Below, in pieces: positions 34,701 to 44,668 of a stretch of 64,000 nucleotides of DNA; the stretch's first letter is position 1, and each line of letters begins with the position of its first letter. The notes beneath the pieces are model-generated. The model saw only the letters and a program-made list of their open reading frames with translations. It had not been told where the DNA came from and did not search any database. The DNA is from Puccinia triticina (Eukaryota; Basidiomycota; Pucciniomycetes; Pucciniales; Pucciniaceae): the NCBI RefSeq assembly GCF_026914185.1, contig NC_070561.1:4278001-4342000 (forward strand). Direction: 5' to 3'. Position numbers and translations under genes: made by a program.

Positions 34701-35700
34701 CAAAAGAGGCCCACGTGTCCAATAATATCCCTCAGACTCAGATAATAGCAGGTGTTATTGAACACTGACACATGCTGTTTTAATTGAACATCTAACGCTT
34801 TCCTAATCAATTCCCGGTTTCTCTTGATGCTATCCCAGTGTGGGAGTTCTATGCCACACACAGTCAATATGATACGTATCTGATTGTACATTGTCCGTGA
34901 CAATCAATTATGAAGGTGCCCAAGCATGAGAGCAGAGACTGCATACTGGTGAAAGGTATTGATATATATGGCCATGCCAAGCAAAAAATCAGCCATTATC
35001 TATTGAAACTATTGATGATGATGAGACATAGCTGTGAAATAGACAGCTTACCTCCTTGGATCTGAAAGGGAACCAAGAGGAATTTTTGCATGCTTCTGCA
35101 AATTGATGATCAGGGAGAGGTGCATCTTGACTAGGGAATAAAACCTCTTCATCCATCAATCCAGCCGCCAATGCATTGTGGACCCAGCGTTCCATTTCTT
35201 GGGGTCCACAAACAACTTCATGTCTTGCATCCGATCCAAAACCAAAAGCATCTGAATTATCCATATCCACCTCCACCCTTTGGGAATGGCCAGGTGGAGA
35301 GCCCTCAGGCAGAGGTGGAGGCAGAAACTCTGGACCAATGTCAACATGCAGCTCGGGGGGGTCCTGGGTCCAAGTGTGCGGTATTGATGAGGCAGGTTGT
35401 TGTGAACTTTGTGAATAATGTGCCATCTGATTACGGAAAGCCTGTACTTCATTGAACTTTCTTATATGTGTGGAGGCTTTAAGATGTAATGGAATATTTT
35501 CCTCCTTGGCCCATTTTGATTTACACATAATGCATCTGTACCTGTATGTACCATCAGGATACATGTGATGCTCAAAACCTGATCATAAACCAGAAAATAT
35601 CAGCAAGTTCACCCAATTGGTGCAATCAGACCCAACCCTGCTTACCAGTGTGAATGTTTGGGGGGGCTGTGGGCCGACCCCAGGGACTTTGTGGTAGCAT
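31710..35700 (-). pseudogene. tnp2-like transposase of the CMC element, copy 1
   Basis: Multi-exon gene. Exon 1 is 35646-35700 (MLPQSPWGRPTAPPNIHT), exon 2 is 35052-35578 and later coding blocks are about 34700-34960, 34120-34624, 33814-34116, 32328-33734 and 31710-32190. The N-terminus has a C2H2-like finger (RCIMCKSKW..HLKASTHI). The core block at 32328-33734 has CRMCHLSV, SFDGCNDTPVEILHVVLLG, the SGRWSNKPKIHMLLHL motif and LFATEKFESYNGI, typical of basidiomycete tnp2/EnSpm-related proteins. The C-terminal block has VQHNCFDGGC. An in-frame TGA at 34904-34906 replaces an Arg codon seen in copy 2 (LHNRLSR). The product should cut and join the element's ends; this copy is probably inactive. 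Confidence 0.75.
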
Positions 35701-36171
35701 GGCAAAAACAGAACTAGGATATTCCCAAGCAAGCTTTACTTATATGCAAATTTGATAGTGGAAATGGGGCAAATGATATACGGTATTTATGTGGGGAATT
35801 GGGAGGAATGAATGCCTTTATTTTGACTGTGTTTTTGAATGTGTTTTGTGTGCCTTTATTTTATGAAAATGTGCTTTGAAAATTGTATTTTATCATTATC
35901 ATAATTCAGACAGAGCTTGCTTTTATAAGAAAGGGAAGCCCCTGGACTTCAGTTGATGCACGATCCGCCCCTCTTAGCCGCGCAGTCCGCAGCGCCGCGC
36001 CGCCATGAAACCCCGACTCCATCGGACTCAAGGAGTCCAAACACTGCCACGTCACCAGGGGACCGACCCATCACCGCCACTCGAACTCGATCGGACTCCA
36101 CAACGCCCCTCGGACTCCACAGCACCGACACCATCCCAGACCCTTGGGCCTCACCCACACTAGTCTTCCCG
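35701..36171. promoter_or_regulatory. Divergent intergenic region between tnp2 and gene X
   Basis: About 470 bp separates the tnp2 start (minus) from the first plausible X start (36172). It should hold both promoters. AT-rich at 35700-35930, then GC-rich. A more upstream X start (35953) is open in the same frame but low in complexity. The corresponding region in copy 2 is about 1.8 kb. Confidence 0.45.
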
Positions 36172-37886
36172 ATGGCGCAACCAAATCCGATGGCGCAACA
36201 GATGGCGCAACCAAATCCGATGGCGCCACAACCAAACCCAATGGTGCAACCCAATCCGATGCCCCACCCGAACGGTTTGGCGCAACCGCTTTCGATGTCG
36301 CAGGCAACCCCAGTGTCGCAGCCCCTTGGTGGGCAGCGATCCTGGGACGAGTTTCAAGGTAATTACGACCCTTTGGGCACCCATCAAGACTACAGCTTAA
36401 CCCCCGGACATGACCCACGCCTCATCCCCGGTAACAACCTCTCCGGACACCCAGGCCCCCCATTTGGAAGCAACCCCGCCTCCTCCGTTGGAAACAACTC
36501 CCTTGCCCTCAGAGGGCCCAATCATCCTCCTGGTGAGTATTGATCCACTCACTCACTCCTTCCCCCATCTCATCTCCAACCCCCTCCCCTTCAGCTGAAA
36601 GCGTGTCAGGTTCCAACCCCCCAGACGTGCACAACCAACCAAGCAAGGCAGGACCCCAACGCACGCCCACAGTGGCCCGAACTGGCGCACCGGCGTCCCC
36701 TTACGCCATGAATCCGTTACCACCCGAACCCCATCAAGCGTGGTCGCCAAGCAGCGCCAACTCGAGGCAACTGAGTTGATCCTCGCAATCAAGTGCCGGA
36801 CGGTCTGCGGCCCTTTCGCCCAAAGACCTTGAGGAGATGCAGGTGGCCCTACAAGCCATCGAGGGCACCTTTTCCCTCAGTCCCGAGCTGATGGAACAGG
36901 CCCAGCCCCTATTTCAGGTGAGTGATCGACCTTCTTACTTGGGTCAGGTAGTCTGTTGAAGCCTTCCAGATTTGCAGATGACGCCAGAAGCCCGCAACAT
37001 GGCCATACTCCTATTGGCCCTCCATAATGGCCTCAATCCGCGCTCAACATCCGTTGGCTCGATCACTATTCCGGACGAAACCGCTTCCCCCTTTGAGTTC
37101 AGCAACCTCTTCAAGACCCATCTCCGCGAGACCGTCCGACGAGTGTTACTCCGTGAGGACCTTTGATCTTACGGCAGCCGCGCCGCAACTCGGTTGCGAG
37201 TCAATGAGACCCCGGTCTCCAAAGCCATCGTAAGTCTCTCCTCTCTCAGTATATTGCAGTACATTTTCTCACCTATCTCTCAACAGGGTGCAATCGAGAG
37301 TGCGTTGGCAGAATTCCGCGCCGCGCACTTACCGCCTTCGGGTCACGATGGCCCCGAATTGAAAGCACTTGTTACCGAGTACGTGAAGCAAGAAAAAACC
37401 GCCCTGGCTCTGCTCATCAAGGTCGGTCTCACGGGGGGGGCCCCCTCCAAGGTACCCAACCTCTATTCGCTCATTGCGCACGTTTACTCGACTTTCCACC
37501 CCGATTTCAAAAAGGCGGACGACGAATTCATTCATAAGAAAGTTCCCGCCGGCGCCAAGATCCGCTTGTCCTACCTGCGCTTCATGGCCAACCGTAACCA
37601 AATCACCCAACGTTGACAATCGACCCGGAAGCAAATCTCCTTCTGGGACGATATCGACGAGGACCTAGTTAGAATCAGGAAGAAGTCGCCCGCATACGGC
37701 GTGGCGTACTCTAAGCTCATCCTTGACCTCAACCAACAACTCTGGGACGGTAAGAAGACCGTCCGCAATGTCGACAACAACCCGGCCGAGAACCAAGAGC
37801 CCCCTTCCGAAGAACAAATCATGGAGCACGTGGCCTCCATTGCTGAAAATCCACCCCCCCCGGAAGTTGTATTACCTCCCAACTAA
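36172..37886 (+). pseudogene. Gene X of the CMC element, copy 1, three in-frame stops
   Basis: Paralogue of the apparently intact X gene at 58893-60527 (minus). Exons: 36172 (or 36295) to 36532, 36595-36917, 36978-37229 and 37287-37886. The third exon is exactly 252 nt in both copies. The N-terminal part is a low-complexity MAQPNPM repeat, then NYDPLGTHQD, MQVALQAIEGTFSLS, MTPEARNMAILLLALHNG, SYGSRAATRLRV, KVPNLYSLIAHVYSTFHP and KQISFWDDIDEDL. TGA stops lie in frame at 36777, 37164 and 37614. Family unknown to me. The fixed position next to tnp2 suggests an accessory transposition or DNA-binding protein. Confidence 0.7.
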
Positions 37887-38015
37887 AACCCTATCCCTTT
37901 CTCTCTTTACCCCTTCTCTCTCTTTCCCCCTTCTCTCTCTTTCCCCCTTCTCTCTATTTCCCCCTTTCTCTTTCCCCCTTCTGTCTCTCTCCCCCCCTTC
38001 TGTCTCTCCTCTGTA
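37887..38015. repeat. Pyrimidine-rich tandem repeat
   Basis: About six imperfect copies of a CCCCTTCTCTCTCTTT unit directly after the X stop codon, in its probable 3' UTR. Confidence 0.75.
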
Positions 38016-38189
38016 CGTATAATGATATATTAGCCGAATGAGAAATACACGCAGCAATATCCCAAGCAATTGTGAGGGGCGGGCCCAAGGGCCCGCCCGA
38101 TCCCGGAGCATTCTGTCCAATCAAGCCCGATCGGGGGAGCCCGATCAGAGGAGCCCGATTGGGGGGGCCGATCTGGGGAGCCCAACAGG

Positions 38190-38541
38190 ACGCACACTTC
38201 GAATGGCCTTCAAAGAATCTTCCGAGTGCCTTCGAAGGCCAGTTCAAATGCATTCGAAGCCTCTTCGAAGTCGCCATTCGAAGGGGCTTCGAAGTAGCAA
38301 TACTTCAAAGTTTTTCCGAAGGCCTGGCAAAGGATCTTTGAATGACATTTGGAGAGCCTTTGGAGGAAGGTTTTCCTCCGAAGGCTCTCCGAAGTACATT
38401 CAAAGTTCCATTGAAATCTTCCTTCGGAGGAACTTCGTCAGATATTTTGACCAAGTGCCGACCGTCCGCTGCTGCTGGCGGGTACTTTGGAGGCTCTCCA
38501 AAACACTTTCGGAGATACTTTGGAGTTTTGCGTCCGCCGTG
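38190..38541. repeat. Right subterminal repeat block of the tnp2-type element
   Basis: Many CTTCGAA, TTCGAAG and CTTCGGAGG motifs occur up to the terminal TGCGTCCGCCGTG. This is the counterpart of 29830-30295 and of 58140-58480. Confidence 0.65.
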
Positions 38542-38560
38542 TATATACCTTAGGGGGATT

Positions 38561-38756
38561 CAAAGTTGGCCATGCACGACTTGGATGCACTTTTGCAAGT
38601 TGGTGTTCCAGGCTTTTATTGAACACCAAATTTCCAAAATACATTCAAGCAGGCTTAGGGGGTGTAGTACAGTGTGACTTGCATGCACTTTTGCAACTCG
38701 GTGTTTCTTGAACACCGACTTGCAAAGTGCATGCAAGTCCCATCTGGCCAACTTTG
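38561..38756. mobile_element. 196-bp TIR element flanked by ATT
   Basis: Ends CAAAGTTGGCC and GGCCAACTTTG, with a long match (GACTTGNATGCACTTTTGCAAG...GGTGTTC) of about 50 bp. It is flanked by ATT on both sides (38558-38560 and 38757-38759). A second internal hairpin (GACTTGCATGCAC / GTGCATGCAAGTC) repeats part of the TIR. It sits 17 bp beyond the TA of the 8.7-kb element. Confidence 0.65.
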
Positions 38757-39745
38757 ATTTACTTATGTACCACAGAAGTACCAATGCATGCATGACCGAT
38801 CCAAGAACCCTGGAGACCCAATGTTCCAAGCGCTTGAAGACCGCTCGAGTCAAAAAAAAACGCGGTCTATGTAGGCTCGACGGCACGATGCAGGGCACGG
38901 CCGCTGGGGCCCGCCGATGCGCCGCACAGGATGCTGGGGTGGAGTCCGAACGTGCTGGGACGTGGTCCCCGGCTTGGGCGCCCACAGCGGCCGCTGTCCT
39001 CCCAACCCCCGCCTGCCAACTGCGAAGGGAGGACCAAGTGGGCCATGCTGTTTAGGCGGATCCCTTGCGACCAGGAGGCGCCGACATGGGGAGCAGCAGT
39101 GCATGGGTCCCAAGCGCGTCGCTGCACCCTGTGCACGTGCCTGCGCACCCGGCGACGAAAGCTGCGGACGGTGAGCAAGAAAGAGTATATTTACATCCGG
39201 CCGGGCAGATCTCTTCCGGGATCCGCCACGGCGCACAACCACGAGGCCTGTACAACCCAACCAAACAGCAGGACAAAAGTAGCCAACAAAGGCAGCAGGA
39301 TATGTGGGCGCAGCGCAGCGGTGCGGCGGCCGGGCTTGCAGACAAGAAACGCGTCCGGTCCATCACAAACACACCAAGAAGAGGCCAAGAATGAGGAAGC
39401 GGGAGGTGAACGAGAGTGGGATGAAAGGAAAGCAATCCAGGGGCGCGCGCGGGTTTGTGCGTGTGTATGTGAGCAGGAAAGGAGGGAGTCTATGAAGTGT
39501 GCTTGAAAGAGAGAAGAAGAAGGAGAGAGGGCAAGAGGGCCCGGGCGACGCGGCGCGCAACGAAACGAAGAACCAGGGACGCTCGTAGAGCGGCTGTGTA
39601 TGGGGTGAGGAAGAGGCCGACGCGGCCCAGGCCGGCGCCGTCGGTATGAAAGTGGGGGAGACGAAACAAGGCTCATTCGAGGGACCGGGGGGGGGGGGGG
39701 GGATCCCGGGGGGGGAGTATTTTTGGGCGAGAGAGAGGAAGATGG

Positions 39746-41327
39746 TCAGGACTGGAGACGGTCGACGGGGGCGGGCGCGGGCTGCCATCCGGCGGCAGCG
39801 GCGGCGGCGGCGGAGGGCGCGGGGTCGAGGGGCGGCTTGGGGAGTCTGTGGAGCTCCCAGAAGTCGGCGGGGGGGTTGAGTTGGTGGGCGAGATGGTGGT
39901 GGTGGAAGAGATGCTGGTGTTGGGGAAGGATGGCGGCGAAGGGGTCGTGGGCGGGGGCGTCGGAGGCGGGGGCGAACGGGGCTGGGCTGGCGGGGCGGTG
40001 GGCGGCGAAGTGTGGGTCGTTGGCGGGCGAGGAGGCCTGGGAGCCCGGGGCGAGGTCGGAGGCCGAGGTGGGCGGCGAGGGCTGCGGCGGGATGGTGGCG
40101 CTGCTGCCGGCGGCGTAGGGCCCGATGCTGAGCGGGCTGTGCGGGGACTGGCTCCCGGCGAGCTGCTGGAGCCTGTTGATCTGGACATGGCACCCCCAGA
40201 TCAGCGTGCGCTTTGCGGGAAGAAGAAGAAGAAGAGAGGGGGGAAGAGTACCTCGTCGGTGGCCGTCTTGAGCGAGCTCCGCAGCGCCTCGTTCTCCGTC
40301 TGCAGCCGCTCGATCATCTCCCGCTCCGCACCTCCCCCCGCGGGCTGGTGGGCGTGCTCGAGATGGTCGGGCATCGAGCCCCGGCGGCCCTTCAGCTGCT
40401 CCTCCAGCTGCTTGGTCCGGCGCTCCAGGTACTCGAGTCGCTCCTGCTTCTCGCGCTGGCGCTCCCGGGTGCGGTCTCTGAACCTCTGACTGGACTCTTT
40501 ATTCTAAAGAAAAAAAGCGCATGTTAGAGAGAGAGAGAGCGAACAAGGGATGTTGGGAGATGGATGAGTACCCTGCGCCGCTTCTCCTCCTTGATCAGAG
40601 ACTCGCCGATCTCGGGATGGCCGACCAGGCTGAGCTCGATCGGCAGGGGCGAGGCGTAGGCCGAGACGGTATGGCGGCGGCCAGCGCCGGCAGAGTCGAA
40701 GTGGAAGTAGGCGGAGGAGGCGGAGGCGATGGGGGGCGAGCCAGCGGAGGGCGTGAAGGCGGCGGCGGGGTAGGCGAGGCCGGCGGAGGGCAGGGAGGGG
40801 CGGTGGTTGCTGGGGGCGGCGGAGGCGGGGGGGAAGAGCGGGGGGAAGAGGGCGGGCTGGGAGGAGAAGGGGGCGAAGAGGGGCTCGCGGGGCCCCGGTC
40901 CGGGGGAGGGGTCGTCGAAGGGCAGGGATGGGAAGTAGCCCGAGGAGTGGCTGGAGCTGGAGGCGAGGCTGGAGCAGCTGGAGCGCAGCGAGCAGCCGTC
41001 GTCGATGGCCCGGAAGGCGGCCGCGCCGGGCGGATGGGTGTGCAGGAAGAGGGCGCCGGCGGGCTTGGGGGCGGGGTCGGCGGCGGCGTAGGGCTGGAAG
41101 CGGTGGCGGGCGGTGTCGAGCCCGGGGAACTGGGTGCCGCGGGCGGTCATGAGCTCGTCGGCGGGCGGCTCGGCGGCCTTGGCGGCGAGGGCGAGCGGGG
41201 GCGGGATGTGGGTGCGTGGGGGCCGCTGGCTGGGCGGCGAGGCCGGCTGGTCGTGGAGGGTGAGCTCGGCGAGCGGGAAGGCGGGTGCGGGGCTGGGCGG
41301 GCCGTGGCTGGGGCTGTGCGGGTGCAT
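39746..41327 (-). CDS. bZIP transcription factor
   Basis: Three exons, all phase 0: 40572-41327, 40252-40503 and 39746-40180, giving about 480 residues. The basic region spans the first junction: EEKRRR then NKESSQRFRDRTRERQ, with the Asn-x-x-Ser-x-x-Arg-Phe-Arg pattern of fungal bZIP proteins. Heptad leucines follow (ERLEYLERRTKQLEEQL), then ERLQTENEALRSSL. The N-terminal 240 residues are Pro/Ser/Ala-rich, as are the C-terminal 140, which include a His-rich HLFHHHHLAHQL patch. Such proteins bind DNA as dimers in the nucleus. The start at 41327 is chosen because the longer frame to 41507 runs through a GTGAA microsatellite. Target genes cannot be inferred. Confidence 0.85.
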
Positions 41328-41395
41328 GAGGGCGAGCGAGGGTGGGGAAGGAGTGTGGGGGAGCAACAGCCGGTGGAGCTCGACAATAAATAAAA

Positions 41396-41420
41396 GTGAA
41401 GTGAAGTGAAGTGAAGTGAA
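41396..41420. repeat. GTGAA microsatellite in bZIP 5' region
   Basis: Five perfect GTGAA units about 70-95 bp upstream of the chosen start codon of the bZIP gene, probably within its 5' leader. Confidence 0.85.
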
Positions 41421-41560
41421 GTGGGCTGGGAGTGGGTGGGGATGGATCGGCCGATCGAACCAGCTGGAGGCTGGAGGCTGAGGGAGCACTCCCCCGGGGG
41501 AACACACTCACCCCTGCACACAGCCCAACCATACACATCACACAGAATGGGCACACCCTC

Positions 41561-41566
41561 TATATA
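41561..41566 (-). promoter_or_regulatory. Possible TATA box of the bZIP gene
   Basis: TATATA, about 235 bp upstream of the bZIP start on the minus strand. Position is plausible for a core promoter with a leader of roughly 200 nt; no transcription evidence. Confidence 0.3.
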
Positions 41567-41569
41567 GCA

Positions 41570-43049
41570 ATTCCACTGTGCAGGTACTGTCAAAACAGAT
41601 TGAAGAGACACCCACACCTCCACCCAGCACTGGCAGGCCAACTGCAGAAAGGCACATCTGTTGAGGCTAACTAGGCACATCAATTCAAAGTGTAATAATC
41701 ATTCAGCGAGGAGAGAAGCAATAACCAGACCATATAGACACACTGTGCAGGATTAGCTGTAGAGTAGAGGCATAAAATTATATAAGTATCTCAAAACCAT
41801 CTACACTGCAGCACCCGCCAATTGATACCCAGTACCATCCCTGTACATACCCTGTAGGAAAAGAGTCCAGGTATCTGGGGCTGGTGCGGGCACTTGTTTG
41901 GACACATCCAAATCCACTCATTTGCAGCTCTTCCCCAAAACTAAAACCAGAATGTGGGGTGGGAAAAATCTATATTAACCACTTTTGCCAGACGTAATAA
42001 CTCAACCATCCTGAGCAGAATCAAGTTGGGGTCAGTGTGGCAGGCTTTTGGATGGTGCTTGAATCAGGTCAGCTGATGTCGAGCTTGATTCTTGTTACTG
42101 TGCCACTTTGTTAGAAGTGACATAACTGGAACAGCAGATTTTTCTGGGGGAAGAAAATGCAGATGATATGGTAGTGAGCACCCTGCGCCCTAGATACTCA
42201 ACACGCAGAGCCAGGTACCAGCGGCGGGTCTGGCTACTGGCTGATTTTATGCCCAATTCAGACACCCGGACCCGGACCCAGACACACCTCCTCCAGCTAC
42301 CAGCACTGCTATTCTTGGACCCAGTGAGCTAACAGCTTCAGGGTTGTGGAGCGCGGTTGGGATGAATTGTCTTTTGACACTCTGGGAAGCACAACATTGC
42401 CAACAAGTCTGTTCAATTCAACAGAGTCAAGGTGTTGGAGACAAAATGGACCAATGTGATCTTTCAGATGGCTTTCCTTCCGCCCACCAAGCCAACACAG
42501 CCCTGCCAGCCCGGTCAACGGAAGGAGAAAGCAAGCCGCCGGCTTGAGGCGAGGACTTGGATAAAACTTCTTTAATTCTGAAAAGGGAGCCAGTTGCAAG
42601 GACAAAGCAGCAACAGTCTCCACCAGAACAACAACCATGTGAAAAAAAGGTAAATGGAATCTGCAGCTCGGCCAGCGGGTACACCTTATCTACACCGGGA
42701 AGAGTGTTCTTTGGTGAGCACCTGCACATCGGGAAGGATTCCACTATGGAGCAGTCCATACCAGCTAGCCAAGGAAGGCTGCTCCAGGCGGACAGCAGCT
42801 ATGTGTATTGGCTGGCCAGATGGCAGAAGGTGTCTTTGCTTGCCAGGCCCCCGGTGTAAGACTCAAAAGCGGTTGTGAAACCCTTTTGCTGAATGGTGAA
42901 GGGGATGATGGAGGTGCAAAACTCTGCCCTTCTGCTATCAGCTAAACAAGACCCACCAAGCTAAGCTTGGCAAGTTTTAATCAAGTGATAGGTCTGGTCT
43001 GCTTCCAGATGAAGTTGTTCAACAACATGTATGTGTGAGTTAAGAGTGA
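41570..43049. other. No recognisable gene
   Basis: ORFs such as 42557-42859 lack domains or exon partners. No element termini were identified. Confidence 0.4.
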
Positions 43050-43056
43050 GTTCAGT

Positions 43057-43533
43057 CAACGGTGGACCAGCTACGCTAACCGTAGCGTTAGCGTGGCGTA
43101 GCGTTGCGGAATTCCGCTAACTTTTAGCGTGGCGTTAGCGGAATTGCGCCTTTCTGCGCTAACGCTACGCGCAAAGGGTGCGCAGCTAATTTAGCTGTTA
43201 GCGTAGCGTTAGCGCAGATGCGCGCAATTGCGCTAACGCTACACACGCAGGGCGCAAAAGAGCGCGCGCTACGGTGCGCCACAGTGCTTTTAGCTGAAAA
43301 AAAGGCCTTTTTTTCCGCTAAAAGCGCTGTAGCGCAGCGTAGCGTAGCGTTGTGACTGTAGCGGCGCGCTAACACTAACATACAATTGGCGCGCTGTTAG
43401 CGCCGCTGAAACGTAGCGCAGCGTAGCGGTGCTAACAGCGCGCTAACGCTACTCAAAATGAGCGGGCGCTTTTTGCCGCTACGCTAACGCTAAGTGGCCC
43501 TGTAGCGTAGTGTAGCGTAGCGGCCCACCGTTG
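43057..43533. mobile_element. 477-bp TIR element, family 2, made of GTAGCG/CGCTAA repeats
   Basis: Ends CAACGGTGGACC and GGCCCACCGTTG, flanked by a perfect 7-bp duplication GTTCAGT (43050-43056 and 43534-43540). The termini and duplication length match the 202-bp element at 19657. Nearly the whole interior is built from GTAGCG, GCGTTAGCG and their complements CGCTAACGCTA, so the element can fold back over most of its length. Confidence 0.85.
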
Positions 43534-43540
43534 GTTCAGT

Positions 43541-44207
43541 GGTTATTTGCAAATATAAGGGTTGTAGTGATTTATGGTGGTGATGGTAAGTGTGAAGGTG
43601 GTGTGTAAATAACTGGTGAGTACTGAGCTGAGGAGCTGACACCTGGGGAGGAGAGAGCTCCTTATATAGACAAAAGTGGAGCCCCAGAGGGCTTGTGGGT
43701 TAGGGTTTCAACTAATCTAGACAACAGTGTGAGGGAGTTTAGCTGGTGGGAGTAGATACAAATGATGTCATAATATGTCAAGGGTACATAAAAAAATGTC
43801 AGAAGAGTGCAGTAGAGCCGCATGAAGGCTGCGTAAAGTGACAGTAGACTGCATGAGTTGACAGGTGGATGCAGGGGGTGCATAAATGAAGTCTGAGGCT
43901 GCAGAGTTAGTGTGTGATGACATCATAATATGGAAATAGAAGAGTACTTGATAATATGTAATGACTGTAGTCTGATGGGGAGATGTATGTTTGTATCCTG
44001 TGATGTGTATAAGCATAATGCTGTGATCCTTGACTTGAGGCTTGTGACTGGGTATGTTGAACATGTGATGGGTGTCCAGTGTCCAAAGAAGTGTAGGTTC
44101 CAATCCAGGGGGGTTCAGGTGATGCTTCCAGTGGTGACTAGGGGTAAAATTGGCCGTAGAATCCATTTCTGAGGTCCATTTGGCTTTATCTTGAGGCCTA
44201 GGGTGAG
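43541..44207. other. No recognisable gene
   Basis: AT-rich DNA with repeated TGCAT/GTGCA words and short ORFs only. Confidence 0.4.
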
Positions 44208-44215
44208 TAAATATA

Positions 44216-44660
44216 GGGGGTTACTAAAAATACCCGGTTTTTCCGCATTTGTACCCAGTTTTTTTATACCCCCTTTTCCGCATTCCCACCCGGATTTTTT
44301 CTACTCATTTCTACGCAACGCAAATAGGCTTAAAATTCATCTAAAATCCTGAAAAGAATTATCATGCATTCAAAATTCCAAAAAAACCAACTCTTAATTA
44401 ATTAACTATTTTTTGCATACCCCCTTTTCTGGGGTATATACTATGGGAATAACTTTTTTGTTACACATCCCAGCCCCATAAAATTTTCAGGGCACTTACA
44501 CATGTGCATTTTTGGCTTTTCCTGAGTTTTTTGGGATATGTAGGGGGTGCGCGGTGGGCTTAGTACAAAAATTCCTACTAACTGTATAATGAATGCGGAA
44601 AAGGGGGTATAAAAAATCCGGGTACAAATGCGGAAAAACCGGGTATTTTTAGTAACCCCC
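44216..44660. mobile_element. 445-bp TIR element with 8-bp TSD
   Basis: Ends GGGGGTTACTAAAAATACCC and the exact inverse; the TIR continues through CCGCATTTGTACCC. Flanked by the 8-bp duplication TAAATATA (44208-44215 and 44661-44668). The duplication length fits hAT or related cut-and-paste elements, although the end does not match the usual YARNG. No ORF of note. Confidence 0.82.
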
Positions 44661-44668
44661 TAAATATA

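Larger units (their letters stand above)
29823..38541. mobile_element. 8.7-kb tnp2-type CMC transposon with three genes, copy 1
   Basis: The left end CACGGCGGACGCA and the right end TGCGTCCGCCGTG are exact inverted repeats, each flanked by TA (29821-29822 and 38542-38543). Inside both ends are blocks rich in TTCGAA and CCTCCGGAGG-like motifs. The element carries gene Y (+), a tnp2-like transposase (-) and gene X (+); tnp2 and X are divergent. The same end, X and divergent tnp2 recur at 58134-64000+, which supports the unit as one element. CAC termini with a 2-bp TA duplication fit the CMC superfamily (CACTA/Mirage/Chapaev). X and tnp2 carry stops in this copy. Confidence 0.8.

Noticed and set aside
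39363..40193. Pro/Arg-rich minus-strand ORF overlapping the bZIP 3' exon
   Set aside because: It is in a different frame from the spliced bZIP product and has only low-complexity content.
40521..41393. Long plus-strand GC-rich ORFs opposite the bZIP gene
   Set aside because: Gly/Arg-rich shadow frames of the minus-strand coding sequence, with no motif of their own.
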